The notes beneath the pieces are model-generated. The model was not told where the DNA came from, did no database searches, and was given only the letters and a program-made list of their open reading frames with translations. From the NCBI RefSeq assembly GCF_000577895.1, contig NZ_HG917868.1, forward strand, positions 2,542,001-2,606,000: 64,000 bases of DNA. The letters run 5' to 3'. The stretch is from Clostridium bornimense. GTDB lineage: Bacteria; Bacillota; Clostridia; Clostridiales; Clostridiaceae. Positions 54,572-63,022 of the stretch are shown here, one piece after another. A program made the position numbers and the translations under genes. The number at the start of each line of letters is the position of its first letter. Positions within the stretch are counted from its first letter, which is position 1.

Positions 54572-55684
54572 CTAACTCCACTTTATCTTTACTAACGGTA
54601 ATTCTAATGTTTCATCTTTATACTTCCAACCTGGGAATACTATTTGTCCCTTTCTGCTATTTACTTTATACACATCATCAGATACCCTATACTCAGTTCC
54701 TATATTCTTATCTTCAACTTCGATACTTGATCCTATATTTTCTTCAGAATATGGTGATATACCAAAAGCTTCTAATGAAATAATCAAGTTCTTAACCAAC
54801 ATAGTTAATTCCTTTTCTGTTAACTTTTTACTTCCACTTGCATGACAATAAAATCTATCTAAAATATTTCCATAGTTTTTACTATTTATTAAATTAAAAA
54901 GATCTCTTATTCCAAACTTATATTGATTCATAGAATAATTAAAACTTTCTCTTTGCTTTGAATTTAATTCTTCTATTTCTTCTTTTAGCATATCGATTTC
55001 TCTTTTATTATGAGAAATTACTAACTCATATGTAGATTTCAATCTTTCTCTATCTAAAGATACTGCTACAATATCATCTATATCTCTTTCTTCCTTATAT
55101 TCCAACATATTTTTTATTTCTTCATCAGTTATCTTATCTTTAGACTTAAAATATTCTAAAGATATCTTTAATAACTTTAAATAGACGTCCTTATATGGAG
55201 TTAAAGTTTCTTTAAAGGATTCTACATCAAATTTAAATTTAAAATAATGATAGATTAATGAATTTAATTCTTCATTAAGAGCTTTCTCGTCTTTTATAAA
55301 CATCCCTGCCCAAATTATTGTCTTTTCTCTCAATTTTTGAATCGTCAAAGTCTCCTCATTATTTATGATTACTAATTTCATTATGGAATTTATTATTATA
55401 TTAGATACAAAATTATCAGATTTTATATCTTGTATGCCCGAATCCCTAATTAACTTAAACGGTAATTTGTGTTTTCTAAGATATCCAAATACCTTTTTGC
55501 TATAGGGTATATCAAAAAATTTATTCCAATTTCTCTTCAATGCTGAATCATAATTTCCACTTTTATTATTTTCATCAATAGACAAAGATTCAATAAGTAT
55601 ATCTATTTTAAGCCAAAATAGAGGTTCATCCTCCTTATTTAAATTGTATTCCTTCACTAAATCTAGTTTCTTAAAAGTCTCCAC
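54572..55684 (-). CDS. Protein with GrpE-like C-terminus
   Basis: The likely start is the GTG at 55684 after GAGGGGG, giving 370 residues. The first 190 residues are helical and unrecognised. A coiled coil (about 205-235, NKREIDMLKEEIEELNSKQR) is followed by a helical stretch and a C-terminal beta segment, QIVFPGWKYKDETLELPLVK ending IKWS. In form this resembles the GrpE pattern (v..pG..y.g..l..p.Vkv). With an Hsp70 as the next gene, a nucleotide exchange role is plausible. Not recognised by overall homology. Confidence 0.65.
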   Translation of the reverse strand: METFKKLDLVKEYNLNKEDEPLFWLKIDILIESLSIDENNKSGNYDSALKRNWNKFFDIPYSKKVFGYLRKHKLPFKLIRDSGIQDIKSDNFVSNIIINSIMKLVIINNEETLTIQKLREKTIIWAGMFIKDEKALNEELNSLIYHYFKFKFDVESFKETLTPYKDVYLKLLKISLEYFKSKDKITDEEIKNMLEYKEERDIDDIVAVSLDRERLKSTYELVISHNKREIDMLKEEIEELNSKQRESFNYSMNQYKFGIRDLFNLINSKNYGNILDRFYCHASGSKKLTEKELTMLVKNLIISLEAFGISPYSEENIGSSIEVEDKNIGTEYRVSDDVYKVNSRKGQIVFPGWKYKDETLELPLVKIKWS

Positions 55685-55825
55685 TTTCTTCCCCCTCATA
55701 TTGTTTGTTTTAATTTAATATAATTATATTCTATTAAATTATTATTGTCAAATTTTACCAATAAATATTTATAGTATTTTTCTTTTCAAAATAATTAAGG
55801 GGCTTATTATAACTTACTTAACTAT

Positions 55826-55872
55826 AAAAAAAGACCTAAAGCACAATAATTAATTTTGTACCTTAGGCCCTT
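55826..55872 (-). terminator. Terminator of the TerB-like gene
   Basis: GGGCCTAAGGTACAA and TTGTGCTTTAGGTC pair imperfectly on the minus strand (about 55833-55846 with 55856-55870), followed by seven T. Confidence 0.75.
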
Positions 55873-55894
55873 TACATAATCTTTATTTAAGATT

Positions 55895-56317
55895 CTAGTT
55901 ATTAATAATATCTTCTACTTCTTTTCTCGCTTCTTCACTTTCTTCTACATTTACATCTGAATACTTATAATAGTAGTTTGAAAAAGCAATTCTCTTCGAT
56001 CTTGCTATTTCCAGATTATCTCCTAATGCTTGTAAAAATTCTACTTCATCAAGATTGTATTCTCCATCAGCTAATCCTATCTTTATAAGTTCAAAATAAA
56101 CAATATTCTTTATTCTATCACTAGATGATTTTATAGTATTTATTGCATCTTCAAAACTTACAGCCACAAGCTCTTCTTCTGGAAATCCAATTTCATTATA
56201 TAATCTTTCCATCAATGCTTCTTCGCCTTTTCCTACTTCTTCATCAGCTAATACAAATTCGGACATTAGATTTGTAAAGGCTATTGCTTCATCTTTATTA
56301 AGCTCTTTTAAAAACAT
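55895..56317 (-). CDS. TerB-like protein
   Basis: The 140-residue all-helical protein has acidic segments placed as in TerB domains: ALMSEFVLADEEV-like MSEFVLADEEVGKGEEALM, and IKIGLADGEYNLDEVEFLQA. TerB-like folds bind metal and are often found with chaperone or phage-defence genes. It has its own terminator and lies 210 bp upstream of the second Hsp70 operon, on the same strand. Its relation to that operon is unclear. Confidence 0.65.
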   Translation of the reverse strand: MFLKELNKDEAIAFTNLMSEFVLADEEVGKGEEALMERLYNEIGFPEEELVAVSFEDAINTIKSSSDRIKNIVYFELIKIGLADGEYNLDEVEFLQALGDNLEIARSKRIAFSNYYYKYSDVNVEESEEARKEVEDIINN

Positions 56318-56365
56318 ACCTCAACCTCCTATTGATTAGTATATAATATACATTATACATTAATT

Positions 56366-56950
56366 TTAATAGTTCTTCAGTTGTAAAATATATTTTTCTG
56401 GATTTTTACTACACATAATTCCACTCATTATAGCTACGCCATCTGCTCCTGCTTTATATACTTCTTTATAATTATCCACATTTATACCCCCTAAAGCTAT
56501 AACCTTTGTGGATATATTTTTATTTATATTATTTATAAACTTAACGCCCTTTCCTTCAAGTCCTAATTTGCATTTTGTTTCATACACATTAGATGCTAAA
56601 ACATAATCAGCTCCTATTCTATCTACCTCAATAGCTTCCTCTAAAGTATGTACAGATACACCTACATTATCTATTCTATCTTTCATTGATAAAAATTTAT
56701 TATAGGGTAAATGAAGTCCATAAGCATTAATTTCTTTATATACTTCCAATGATGAATTTACTATAACCTTACAAGAAGTTCCTTTAGTTAACTCCATAAT
56801 TTTTTTACCATACTTTAAAAGTTCATCATAACCTAATTGTTTTTCTCGTAATATTATTCTATCTAACCCGCCATCTATCGCTGATTTTATCTTTGCAAAA
56901 TATTCTTCATCAGACTTAACTAATGCTCTATTTGTTATTAAATATATCAA
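56366..56950 (-). CDS. tenI: Thiazole tautomerase TenI-like
   Basis: I use the TTG at 56950 (AAAGG, 8 nt), giving 194 residues; a GTG at 56959 is possible. The protein has the ThiE/TenI barrel, but its closest resemblance is to B. subtilis Ten[29 protein letters not shown] and [10 protein letters not shown] match [28 protein letters not shown] and ADGIAVMSGI (from memory). TenI aromatises the thiazole phosphate carboxylate made by ThiG. The His of FGHVFET, held to be catalytic, is Asn here. It overlaps thiC and ends the operon. Confidence 0.8.
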   Translation of the reverse strand: MIYLITNRALVKSDEEYFAKIKSAIDGGLDRIILREKQLGYDELLKYGKKIMELTKGTSCKVIVNSSLEVYKEINAYGLHLPYNKFLSMKDRIDNVGVSVHTLEEAIEVDRIGADYVLASNVYETKCKLGLEGKGVKFINNINKNISTKVIALGGINVDNYKEVYKAGADGVAIMSGIMCSKNPEKYILQLKNY

Positions 56951-58241
56951 CAGCTTCACCTTTCATAACTTTATTCATATTTCTAACAGCGCACATCTTT
57001 CCACACATTGTACAAGTATCCTTATGCTCTGGCATAGATTCTTCTCTATATCTTCTTGGTTTCTCACTGTCTATTGCAAGATTAAACATTTCCTCCCAAT
57101 CTAAATCTGCCCTTGCTTTGCTCATAGCATTATCCCATTCTCTTGCCCCTTTTATCCCTTTCGCTAAGTCTCCTGCATGTGCTGCTATCTTCGCTGCTAC
57201 AATTCCTTCTTTCATATCTTCTAAATTAGGAAGTCTTAAGTGTTCTGCTGGTGTAACATAGCATAAAAAGTCAACACCTGCTGCTGCTGCAATAGCTCCA
57301 CCAATTGCTGAAGTTATATGATCATACCCTGGAGCTACATCCGTAACTAATGGTCCTAAAACATAAAATGGTGCTCCATGACAAAGTTTCTTTTGTAGCA
57401 TGACATTAGCCTTGATTTCATCTAATGTCATATGTCCTGGTCCTTCTACGATAACCTGTACATTTCTTTCCCAAGCTCTTTTAGTAAGCTCTCCTAATGT
57501 TATTAGCTCTTTTATCTGCACTGCATCAGTAGAATCTGTATTAGCCCCTGGTCTACATGCATCTCCAAGACTTAATGTTAAATCATATTTTTCACATATA
57601 TCTAACAACTTATCATAATGCTCATAAAAAGGATTTTCAGCATTGTTTATTTCCATCCATGCATATAACAATGAGCCCCCTCTTGAAACTATATTTGTAA
57701 GTCGTTCATTTCTCTTAAAAGTATTTATAGTTTCTCTATTCAATCCTGCATGAATTGTTACAAAATCTACTCCATCCTCTGCATGCTTTTCTACTACCTT
57801 TAAAAATTCTTCTGCTGTAATCTCATCTATTTCTTTATCATAAAAACCTATAGCATCATATACTGGGACTGTCCCAATCATTGCCTTTGAATACTCAACT
57901 AACTCTTTTCTAAACTCTGCTGTCTTACCATAATTAGAAAGGTCCATTATTGCCTCTGCTTTCATCTCAATAGCCTTTTTTACCTTATCCATTTCTTTTT
58001 CAATTGATGCACAATCTTTTGAAATTCCAAGATTAACATTAATCTTAGTTCTTAGCCCTTGTCCAACTCCTTCTGGATCTAATGATTTATGATTTTTATT
58101 TGCAGGTATCGCAACCTTACCTTCTGCTACAAGTTGTCTCAATTCTTCTACATCCATGGATTCTTTATTAGCAACTATCATCATTTCCTTCGTTATTATT
58201 CCCTTTTTAGCTGCATCCATTTGTGTTGTATACTCCATCAT
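56928..58241 (-). CDS. thiC: Phosphomethylpyrimidine synthase
   Basis: The 437-residue protein matches Thi[53 protein letters not shown] and [12 protein letters not shown]. The C-terminal cluster motif reads CTMCGKMC (C-x2-C-x3-C), one residue shorter than the CX2CX4C of many ThiC proteins. The enzyme turns aminoimidazole ribotide into HMP-P by radical SAM chemistry. It is 15 bp after thiH in the TPP-regulated operon. Confidence 0.96.
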   Translation of the reverse strand: MMEYTTQMDAAKKGIITKEMMIVANKESMDVEELRQLVAEGKVAIPANKNHKSLDPEGVGQGLRTKINVNLGISKDCASIEKEMDKVKKAIEMKAEAIMDLSNYGKTAEFRKELVEYSKAMIGTVPVYDAIGFYDKEIDEITAEEFLKVVEKHAEDGVDFVTIHAGLNRETINTFKRNERLTNIVSRGGSLLYAWMEINNAENPFYEHYDKLLDICEKYDLTLSLGDACRPGANTDSTDAVQIKELITLGELTKRAWERNVQVIVEGPGHMTLDEIKANVMLQKKLCHGAPFYVLGPLVTDVAPGYDHITSAIGGAIAAAAGVDFLCYVTPAEHLRLPNLEDMKEGIVAAKIAAHAGDLAKGIKGAREWDNAMSKARADLDWEEMFNLAIDSEKPRRYREESMPEHKDTCTMCGKMCAVRNMNKVMKGEAVDIFNNK

Positions 58242-58256
58242 ATTTTACCCCTCCAT

Positions 58257-59366
58257 CTAAATTCTTTCCCAATCTTTAAATACTGGTTGATATCCATTCT
58301 CTTTAAGCATTTTCTTTATTTCTTCCGTACTTCTACCATCACTTATTTCAAATTGTTCTTCTCCTGCATCTTCTTTTCTAAGGGAATGTCCTCCAACTTC
58401 TGTAGATACTCCTGCTGATATCTTATTAACTCCTAGTGATAATAATTTTTCTCTAAATCCAGCTCTTTCCCTAGTTGAAACATTAATAGTACAATTAGGG
58501 TGAAATATCCTAAGGGCCACTATACACTGAACTAAATTTTTATCACTTACTTCAAAAACATCTTCAAAAACTCCAGCATGTGGCCTTATCCTTGGCGTAG
58601 AAAATGCTACGTCAACATCACCATAATTATCTTGAATATACTTTCCATGTAGTGCTGTATAAAATAATTCTTTTCTAAAATCATCTAATCCTAAAAGTGC
58701 ACCAATATTTACAGATCTCATCCCCATCTTTGCTCCACGCTCTGGTGCATCTAATCTAAAGTTATAATCTCTCTTTGGTCCACCTAAGTGTACTTTTTTA
58801 TAAATATCTCTATTATATGTTTCTTGATATACTGTAAGACAATCTACACCTGCATCTATTACTTCTTTATACTCTTCTTCATTAAGAGGATATATCTCTA
58901 TTGTTATAGAAGAAAAATACTTCTTTACTACTTTTACAGCCTCTACAATATAACTAACAGGGGTGTCCTTAGGGCTTTCTCCTGTTAAAATTATTATGTG
59001 ATTAAATCCTTCCTTTGATATAACTTTACATTCTTCTTCTATTTCATTCAGCGTTAATTTTTTTCTATTTATATCATTATCATGATTATATGAACAATAA
59101 GCACACCTATTTATACAGATATTAGCTATATACATTGGTGTATATAAAAGAACAGCTTTTCCAAAATACCTATTAGTTAATTCATTAGCCTTTCTTGCCA
59201 TTTCTTCTAAATGTTCTTCCGCCTTAGGTGACATAAGGTTTAATAAATCTTCTTCATCTAATCTAAGCTTATGTATACTTCTTATTACATCATCATCAGT
59301 GACATTACTAAAATAATTATCAAAATCAAAATCTTTATATTTATCTATTATTTCTACAAAACTCAT
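58257..59366 (-). CDS. thiH: 2-iminoacetate synthase
   Basis: The 369-residue radical SAM protein has the cluster motif C84-x3-C88-x2-C91 (CINRCAYC) and the ThiH stretches [31 protein letters not shown] and [17 protein letters not shown]. It cleaves tyrosine to dehydroglycine (iminoacetate), the route of anaerobes, for ThiG. No glycine oxidase (thiO) is present, as expected. The start overlaps the thiG stop by 4 bp. Confidence 0.96.
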   Translation of the reverse strand: MSFVEIIDKYKDFDFDNYFSNVTDDDVIRSIHKLRLDEEDLLNLMSPKAEEHLEEMARKANELTNRYFGKAVLLYTPMYIANICINRCAYCSYNHDNDINRKKLTLNEIEEECKVISKEGFNHIIILTGESPKDTPVSYIVEAVKVVKKYFSSITIEIYPLNEEEYKEVIDAGVDCLTVYQETYNRDIYKKVHLGGPKRDYNFRLDAPERGAKMGMRSVNIGALLGLDDFRKELFYTALHGKYIQDNYGDVDVAFSTPRIRPHAGVFEDVFEVSDKNLVQCIVALRIFHPNCTINVSTRERAGFREKLLSLGVNKISAGVSTEVGGHSLRKEDAGEEQFEISDGRSTEEIKKMLKENGYQPVFKDWERI

Positions 59367-60133
59367 ATATCTAAAAACCCTGTTAAAGGAGAAGAAGCTA
59401 TAGCCTTTTCTGAAACAGCACCAGCTTTTGCTAAATATCCTTTCCTTCCTGCTTCTACAGCATTTTTAAAAGCTTCTGCCATGAGAACTGGATTTTTACT
59501 TGATGATATAGCAGTATTTAAAAGTACTGCAGCTGCCCCCATTTCCATAGCTTCACAAGCTTCTGATGGTTTTCCAATTCCAGCATCAACTATTATTGGA
59601 CTTTTTATTTCCTCTATCATAATTTCTATTAGCTCTCTAGTTCTTATACCTCTATTACTTCCAATAGGTGCTCCAAGAGGCATTACCGCTGATGCCCCAG
59701 CATCTACCATACGTTTCCCCATAGCTAAATCTGGACTCATATAAGGTAATACCACAAATCCTTCTTTTGCTAAAATTTCTGTAGCCTTTAAAGTCTCAAG
59801 ATTATCTGGTAACAAATATCTTGAATCATTTATTACTTCTATCTTAATCCAATTTCCACACCCCATAGCCTTTGCTAATCTTGCTATTCTTACTGCCTCC
59901 TCTGCATTCCTCGCTCCTGATGTATTAGGCAAAAGAATCATATCTTTTGGTATATATTCCATTACATTTTCTTCCTTATTTTGAAAGTCAACTCTTCTAA
60001 CAGCCATAGTAATAACATTTGAACCACTTTTCTCTATTATTTCAGGTATCATTTTATTAGAAGAATATTTCCCTGTTCCTATAAATAATCTTGAAGTTAA
60101 CTCTTTTCCTCCAATTACAAATTTATCAGACAT
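59363..60133 (-). CDS. thiG: Thiazole synthase
   Basis: Starting at 60133 (GAGGAG, ATG) gives 256 residues. The TIM-barrel landmarks are [33 protein letters not shown] with the Schiff-base Lys of ThiG expected near residue 95, [20 protein letters not shown] and [20 protein letters not shown]. It joins deoxyxylulose phosphate, iminoacetate and ThiS sulfur into the thiazole phosphate. It lies 1 bp after thiF. Confidence 0.96.
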   Translation of the reverse strand: MSDKFVIGGKELTSRLFIGTGKYSSNKMIPEIIEKSGSNVITMAVRRVDFQNKEENVMEYIPKDMILLPNTSGARNAEEAVRIARLAKAMGCGNWIKIEVINDSRYLLPDNLETLKATEILAKEGFVVLPYMSPDLAMGKRMVDAGASAVMPLGAPIGSNRGIRTRELIEIMIEEIKSPIIVDAGIGKPSEACEAMEMGAAAVLLNTAISSSKNPVLMAEAFKNAVEAGRKGYLAKAGAVSEKAIASSPLTGFLDI

Positions 60134-60134
60134 T

Positions 60135-60941
60135 TTAAATCTCCTCATTCCCTATTAATAATCTCACTGCCATATTCGCAGCATGTCCAGCAACTATTGA
60201 AACCCTTGGTGCCATTAAACCATTACCTTCTTTTGCTTCATTTTCACCATCTCCACATAAATAAAACCTAGAATTTATCTTTCTAGTTTCTATACTATTA
60301 GATGTAAATATTCCTGCCATACCACTATTTCCAATAATCTTTTTATCTTTTGTTTTTAATAGAATAGTATTTATTAGTTCTGCTTTACACTGTGGATTAT
60401 CAAAAGCTTCTATTACAATTTCACATTCTTTAAAAATATCCACAATATTATTTTTATCTATATATTTATCAACAGTTTCCACAGATATAAATGGATTAAT
60501 TTCATTTAACAATTCTTTAATAGCTTCTGTCTTTTTCATACCTATATGTTTAATATAATACTGCTGTCTATTCAAATTACTAGGCTCTACAACATCATAG
60601 TCAACTAATACTAGTTTTCCTACACCAACTCTCGCTAAGGCAATAGCTATATTAGAACCAAGTCCCCCAAGTCCAGCCACTCCAACAGTACTATTTTTTA
60701 ATACTCTAAAAACTCCCGGAGTATGCCTAGACATCATAAGTTCTTCTAATTGATCCTTTGTAGGAACTTCTCCCTTCTTTATAAATACCAAGTTGTCTCC
60801 ATCTTTTAACTTCTTGTCTTCCTTTATTGGAAATCCATTTAAAATAATTACATCACTATCTCTTTTTACACTATTTCTTATACCATATATAGTTGCTTCA
60901 TCATTTACTTCTATTATTTTTTCATTCACTTTTACTCTCAA
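60135..60941 (-). CDS. thiF: ThiS adenylyltransferase ThiF with an N-terminal ThiS-like domain
   Basis: The 268-residue protein combines a ubiquitin-like ThiS-type domain (residues 1-65: [39 protein letters not shown]) with an E1-like ThiF domain (nucleotide loop [36 protein letters not shown]). The N-terminal domain lacks a terminal Gly-Gly, so it is not itself a sulfur carrier. This layout occurs in clostridial ThiF (family 2). It adenylates the ThiS encoded 2 bp upstream. There is a Cys in LCGDGENE; no zinc CxxC pairs of MoeB type are seen. Confidence 0.93.
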   Translation of the reverse strand: MRVKVNEKIIEVNDEATIYGIRNSVKRDSDVIILNGFPIKEDKKLKDGDNLVFIKKGEVPTKDQLEELMMSRHTPGVFRVLKNSTVGVAGLGGLGSNIAIALARVGVGKLVLVDYDVVEPSNLNRQQYYIKHIGMKKTEAIKELLNEINPFISVETVDKYIDKNNIVDIFKECEIVIEAFDNPQCKAELINTILLKTKDKKIIGNSGMAGIFTSNSIETRKINSRFYLCGDGENEAKEGNGLMAPRVSIVAGHAANMAVRLLIGNEEI

Positions 60942-60943
60942 TA

Positions 60944-61135
60944 TCAGCCACCTCCGATAAAAGCAACTATTTCAATTTTGTCTTCTTCCCTCAGCGTTGT
61001 AGTTTTAAATTCTTCTTTAGGAATAATATTAAAATTTACTTCTACAACAATTTTATTTTTATCTAAACTTAACTTTTCAATAAGTTCTTCTACAGTTATG
61101 TCTTTATATTCATACTGCTTTCCATTGATAATCAT
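60944..61135 (-). CDS. thiS: Sulfur carrier protein ThiS
   Basis: The 63-residue beta-grasp protein ends FIGGG, giving the C-terminal Gly-Gly that is adenylated and thiocarboxylated. Inner pattern: YKDITVEELIEKLSLDKNKI, VVEVNFNIIPKEEF. It is the first gene of the operon, with an AGGGGAG-type site just upstream and the riboswitch terminator before it. Confidence 0.94.
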   Translation of the reverse strand: MIINGKQYEYKDITVEELIEKLSLDKNKIVVEVNFNIIPKEEFKTTTLREEDKIEIVAFIGGG

Positions 61136-61149
61136 AAATTCCCCTCCTT

Positions 61150-61187
61150 TTAAAATAAAAAAGACTCACCAAAGTACGGTAAGTCTT
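61150..61187 (-). terminator. Terminator of the TPP riboswitch
   Basis: AAGACTTACC and GGTGAGTCTT (61161-61170 with 61178-61187) form a 10-bp stem with one G.U; T run on the minus strand. It lies between the aptamer and thiS and would stop transcription when TPP is abundant. Confidence 0.85.
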
Positions 61188-61228
61188 TATATGCAAAAAA
61201 CATTCTTAATTGTATAACACATATATTG

Positions 61229-61320
61229 CTTCCCTACGTTGGTATTAACCAAATCAGGTTATAAGAGTTAGAACTATCTTAAGTTCCTCTCAGCCTTCTC
61301 CACTTTCAAGGCACCCCTAG
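61229..61320 (-). promoter_or_regulatory. TPP riboswitch (THI element)
   Basis: On the minus strand the conserved cores are all present: GGGGTGCC (61309-61316), GGCTGAGA (near 61288-61295), then AACCTGATTTGGTTAATACC and the closing CGTAGGGAAGC. These are the pyrimidine- and diphosphate-sensing arms of TPP aptamers. The thi operon follows. Confidence 0.97.
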
Positions 61321-61344
61321 CAAATTACTATTCTATTACATATA

Positions 61345-61373
61345 AGTATAATATTATAAATAACCTTTGTAAA
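61345..61373 (-). promoter_or_regulatory. Promoter of the thi operon
   Basis: On the minus strand TTTACA (61368-61373) and TATACT (61345-61350) are 17 bp apart, 25 bp before the aptamer and right after the stop of the phosphatase gene. Confidence 0.7.
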
Positions 61374-61375
61374 GA

Positions 61376-63019
61376 TTATATCCCTTTATATAAGTCAATT
61401 ATTTCTTCTGAAGCAAATAATTTATTAGCGCTATATACTATTACACCATTTATAGATTGTTTCTTTCCACCTGCTTCTACAACATTTGTATTAACATATA
61501 GCTTAATAACTTCTTTATTATTTTTCTTAATTATAGCTACAGGATTTAATTTGTCAGTAGTGTCAACTTCTATAGTTCCACCTAACTTACTTATTTCACT
61601 AGAAATATCAGCAAATCTTTTTGAAGTAGTTCCTGCTAAATCTAAGCTTATTTGCTTTTCAATATATTTTGCTATATAAGTATTATCTACAACGCCTGAT
61701 ATTACATCAATTCCTTCTGGTGCATAAGTATAAACTGCTACATCTCCACCAGTATGTCCAGTAGTAGTAAATCCTAACTTAGCTCTACTAGCTTCAACTT
61801 TTTCTATGTTTCCAGCCTTAATTAAAGCTAATTCATCAACAGTAAGATTTGTTATACCGAAGTATTTTTCTACTAGACCTGATATTTCTTCATCAGTTTT
61901 ACCATTTATAATTTCATTAAACTTAGGTTTTGAAAGCTTATAACCTTTTAAATTTCCTACACTTTCATCAAAAGTCATTTTTGAGTAACTATTAGTTGTA
62001 TCACTGTTTCCAATAGAAATACCACTATTTCCATGATCAGTCGTAGATATTACTACTGTATTTTTATCTTTCTTAGCAAATTCAATAGCAGTTTTTACAG
62101 CGTCATCATATGCTAAAATATCATTTACCATACCAGCTGTATCATTGGCATGTGCTGCCCAGTCAATTTTACTTCCTTCTACCATTAAGAAGAATCCATC
62201 TTCATCCTTTGATAAGACTTCAATAGCTTTATTAGTCATTTCCGCTAATGTTGGCTGTTCTTTATTAAATTCTTGTCTATCTCCTTCATAAGCCATATCA
62301 GTATCAGCAAACATTCCCCATATTTTATTGCTAGTAGTGCTATTCATCTCATCTTTAGTAGTTATATAATCATATCCCAATTCTTTAATTTCTTCTGTTA
62401 AATCTTTATTGTCATCTTTTCTTTTTCCATTACCATCTTTATCATAAAGAAACTTATCTCCTCCACCTAATACAACATCTACATTATTATATATTTGTTG
62501 TTTCATAAGAGAATTATAGTCACTTCTTGATGCATTATGTGCAGTAAAGTCTGATGGAGTAGCATGCATTATTTCACAAGTTGCTATTATTCCAGTTGCC
62601 TTACCTTGATCTTGAGCAGCTTCTAATACTGAAGCGATAGGAATATCATCTGGTGTAACTCCTACATGACTATCATCACTTTTCACTCCACATGAAAGTG
62701 CTGTTCCTCCCGGTGCAGAATCTGTTATTGGCCCTTTATTCCATTGTGTTTTTGAATATCCAGTTAAGTAATCATCTATGTACAATGAATCGTTTCCCCA
62801 AATTCCATCTTGTGAATCTTTATAATATCTTGCTACATTCGTAGCACTATTACTCATCCCATCAGCTATTAGTAAAATTACATTTTTAGGCTTATTTGCT
62901 GCCTTTGCATTTACATTTTCTTTAGATGTAAAATTAACTGGAAGTATAATACCTGTAATAATAGCTGTAGTCGCTGCAATAGTTACTATGAATTTTAACT
63001 TACTATTCTTTCTTAACAT
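61376..63019 (-). CDS. Secreted alkaline phosphatase, copy 1
   Basis: The 547-residue protein has a signal peptide (cleavage expected after NAKA, residue 40). The alkaline phosphatase core has the metal Asp53 (LLIADGMSNS), the nucleophile Ser101 in ITDSAPGGTAL, STTDHGNSGIS and TGHTGGDVAVY. The C-terminal 95 residues form a small domain (NKEVIKLYVNTNVVEAGGKK, ANKLFASEEIIDL) resembling copper-amine-oxidase-like stalk modules. It has no membrane anchor and should be free outside the cell. It releases phosphate from monoesters. The gene is 3 bp after its paralogue, so the two are cotranscribed. Confidence 0.95.
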   Translation of the reverse strand: MLRKNSKLKFIVTIAATTAIITGIILPVNFTSKENVNAKAANKPKNVILLIADGMSNSATNVARYYKDSQDGIWGNDSLYIDDYLTGYSKTQWNKGPITDSAPGGTALSCGVKSDDSHVGVTPDDIPIASVLEAAQDQGKATGIIATCEIMHATPSDFTAHNASRSDYNSLMKQQIYNNVDVVLGGGDKFLYDKDGNGKRKDDNKDLTEEIKELGYDYITTKDEMNSTTSNKIWGMFADTDMAYEGDRQEFNKEQPTLAEMTNKAIEVLSKDEDGFFLMVEGSKIDWAAHANDTAGMVNDILAYDDAVKTAIEFAKKDKNTVVISTTDHGNSGISIGNSDTTNSYSKMTFDESVGNLKGYKLSKPKFNEIINGKTDEEISGLVEKYFGITNLTVDELALIKAGNIEKVEASRAKLGFTTTGHTGGDVAVYTYAPEGIDVISGVVDNTYIAKYIEKQISLDLAGTTSKRFADISSEISKLGGTIEVDTTDKLNPVAIIKKNNKEVIKLYVNTNVVEAGGKKQSINGVIVYSANKLFASEEIIDLYKGI

Positions 63020-63022
63020 GTT

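Noticed and set aside
56366-56950. Thiamin phosphate synthase ThiE
   Set aside because: The C-terminal half follows TenI of B. subtilis closely ([18 protein letters not shown]), so TenI is the better call.
59271-59744. A 157-residue plus-strand ORF
   Set aside because: It is antisense to thiH and thiG, both with clear family motifs.
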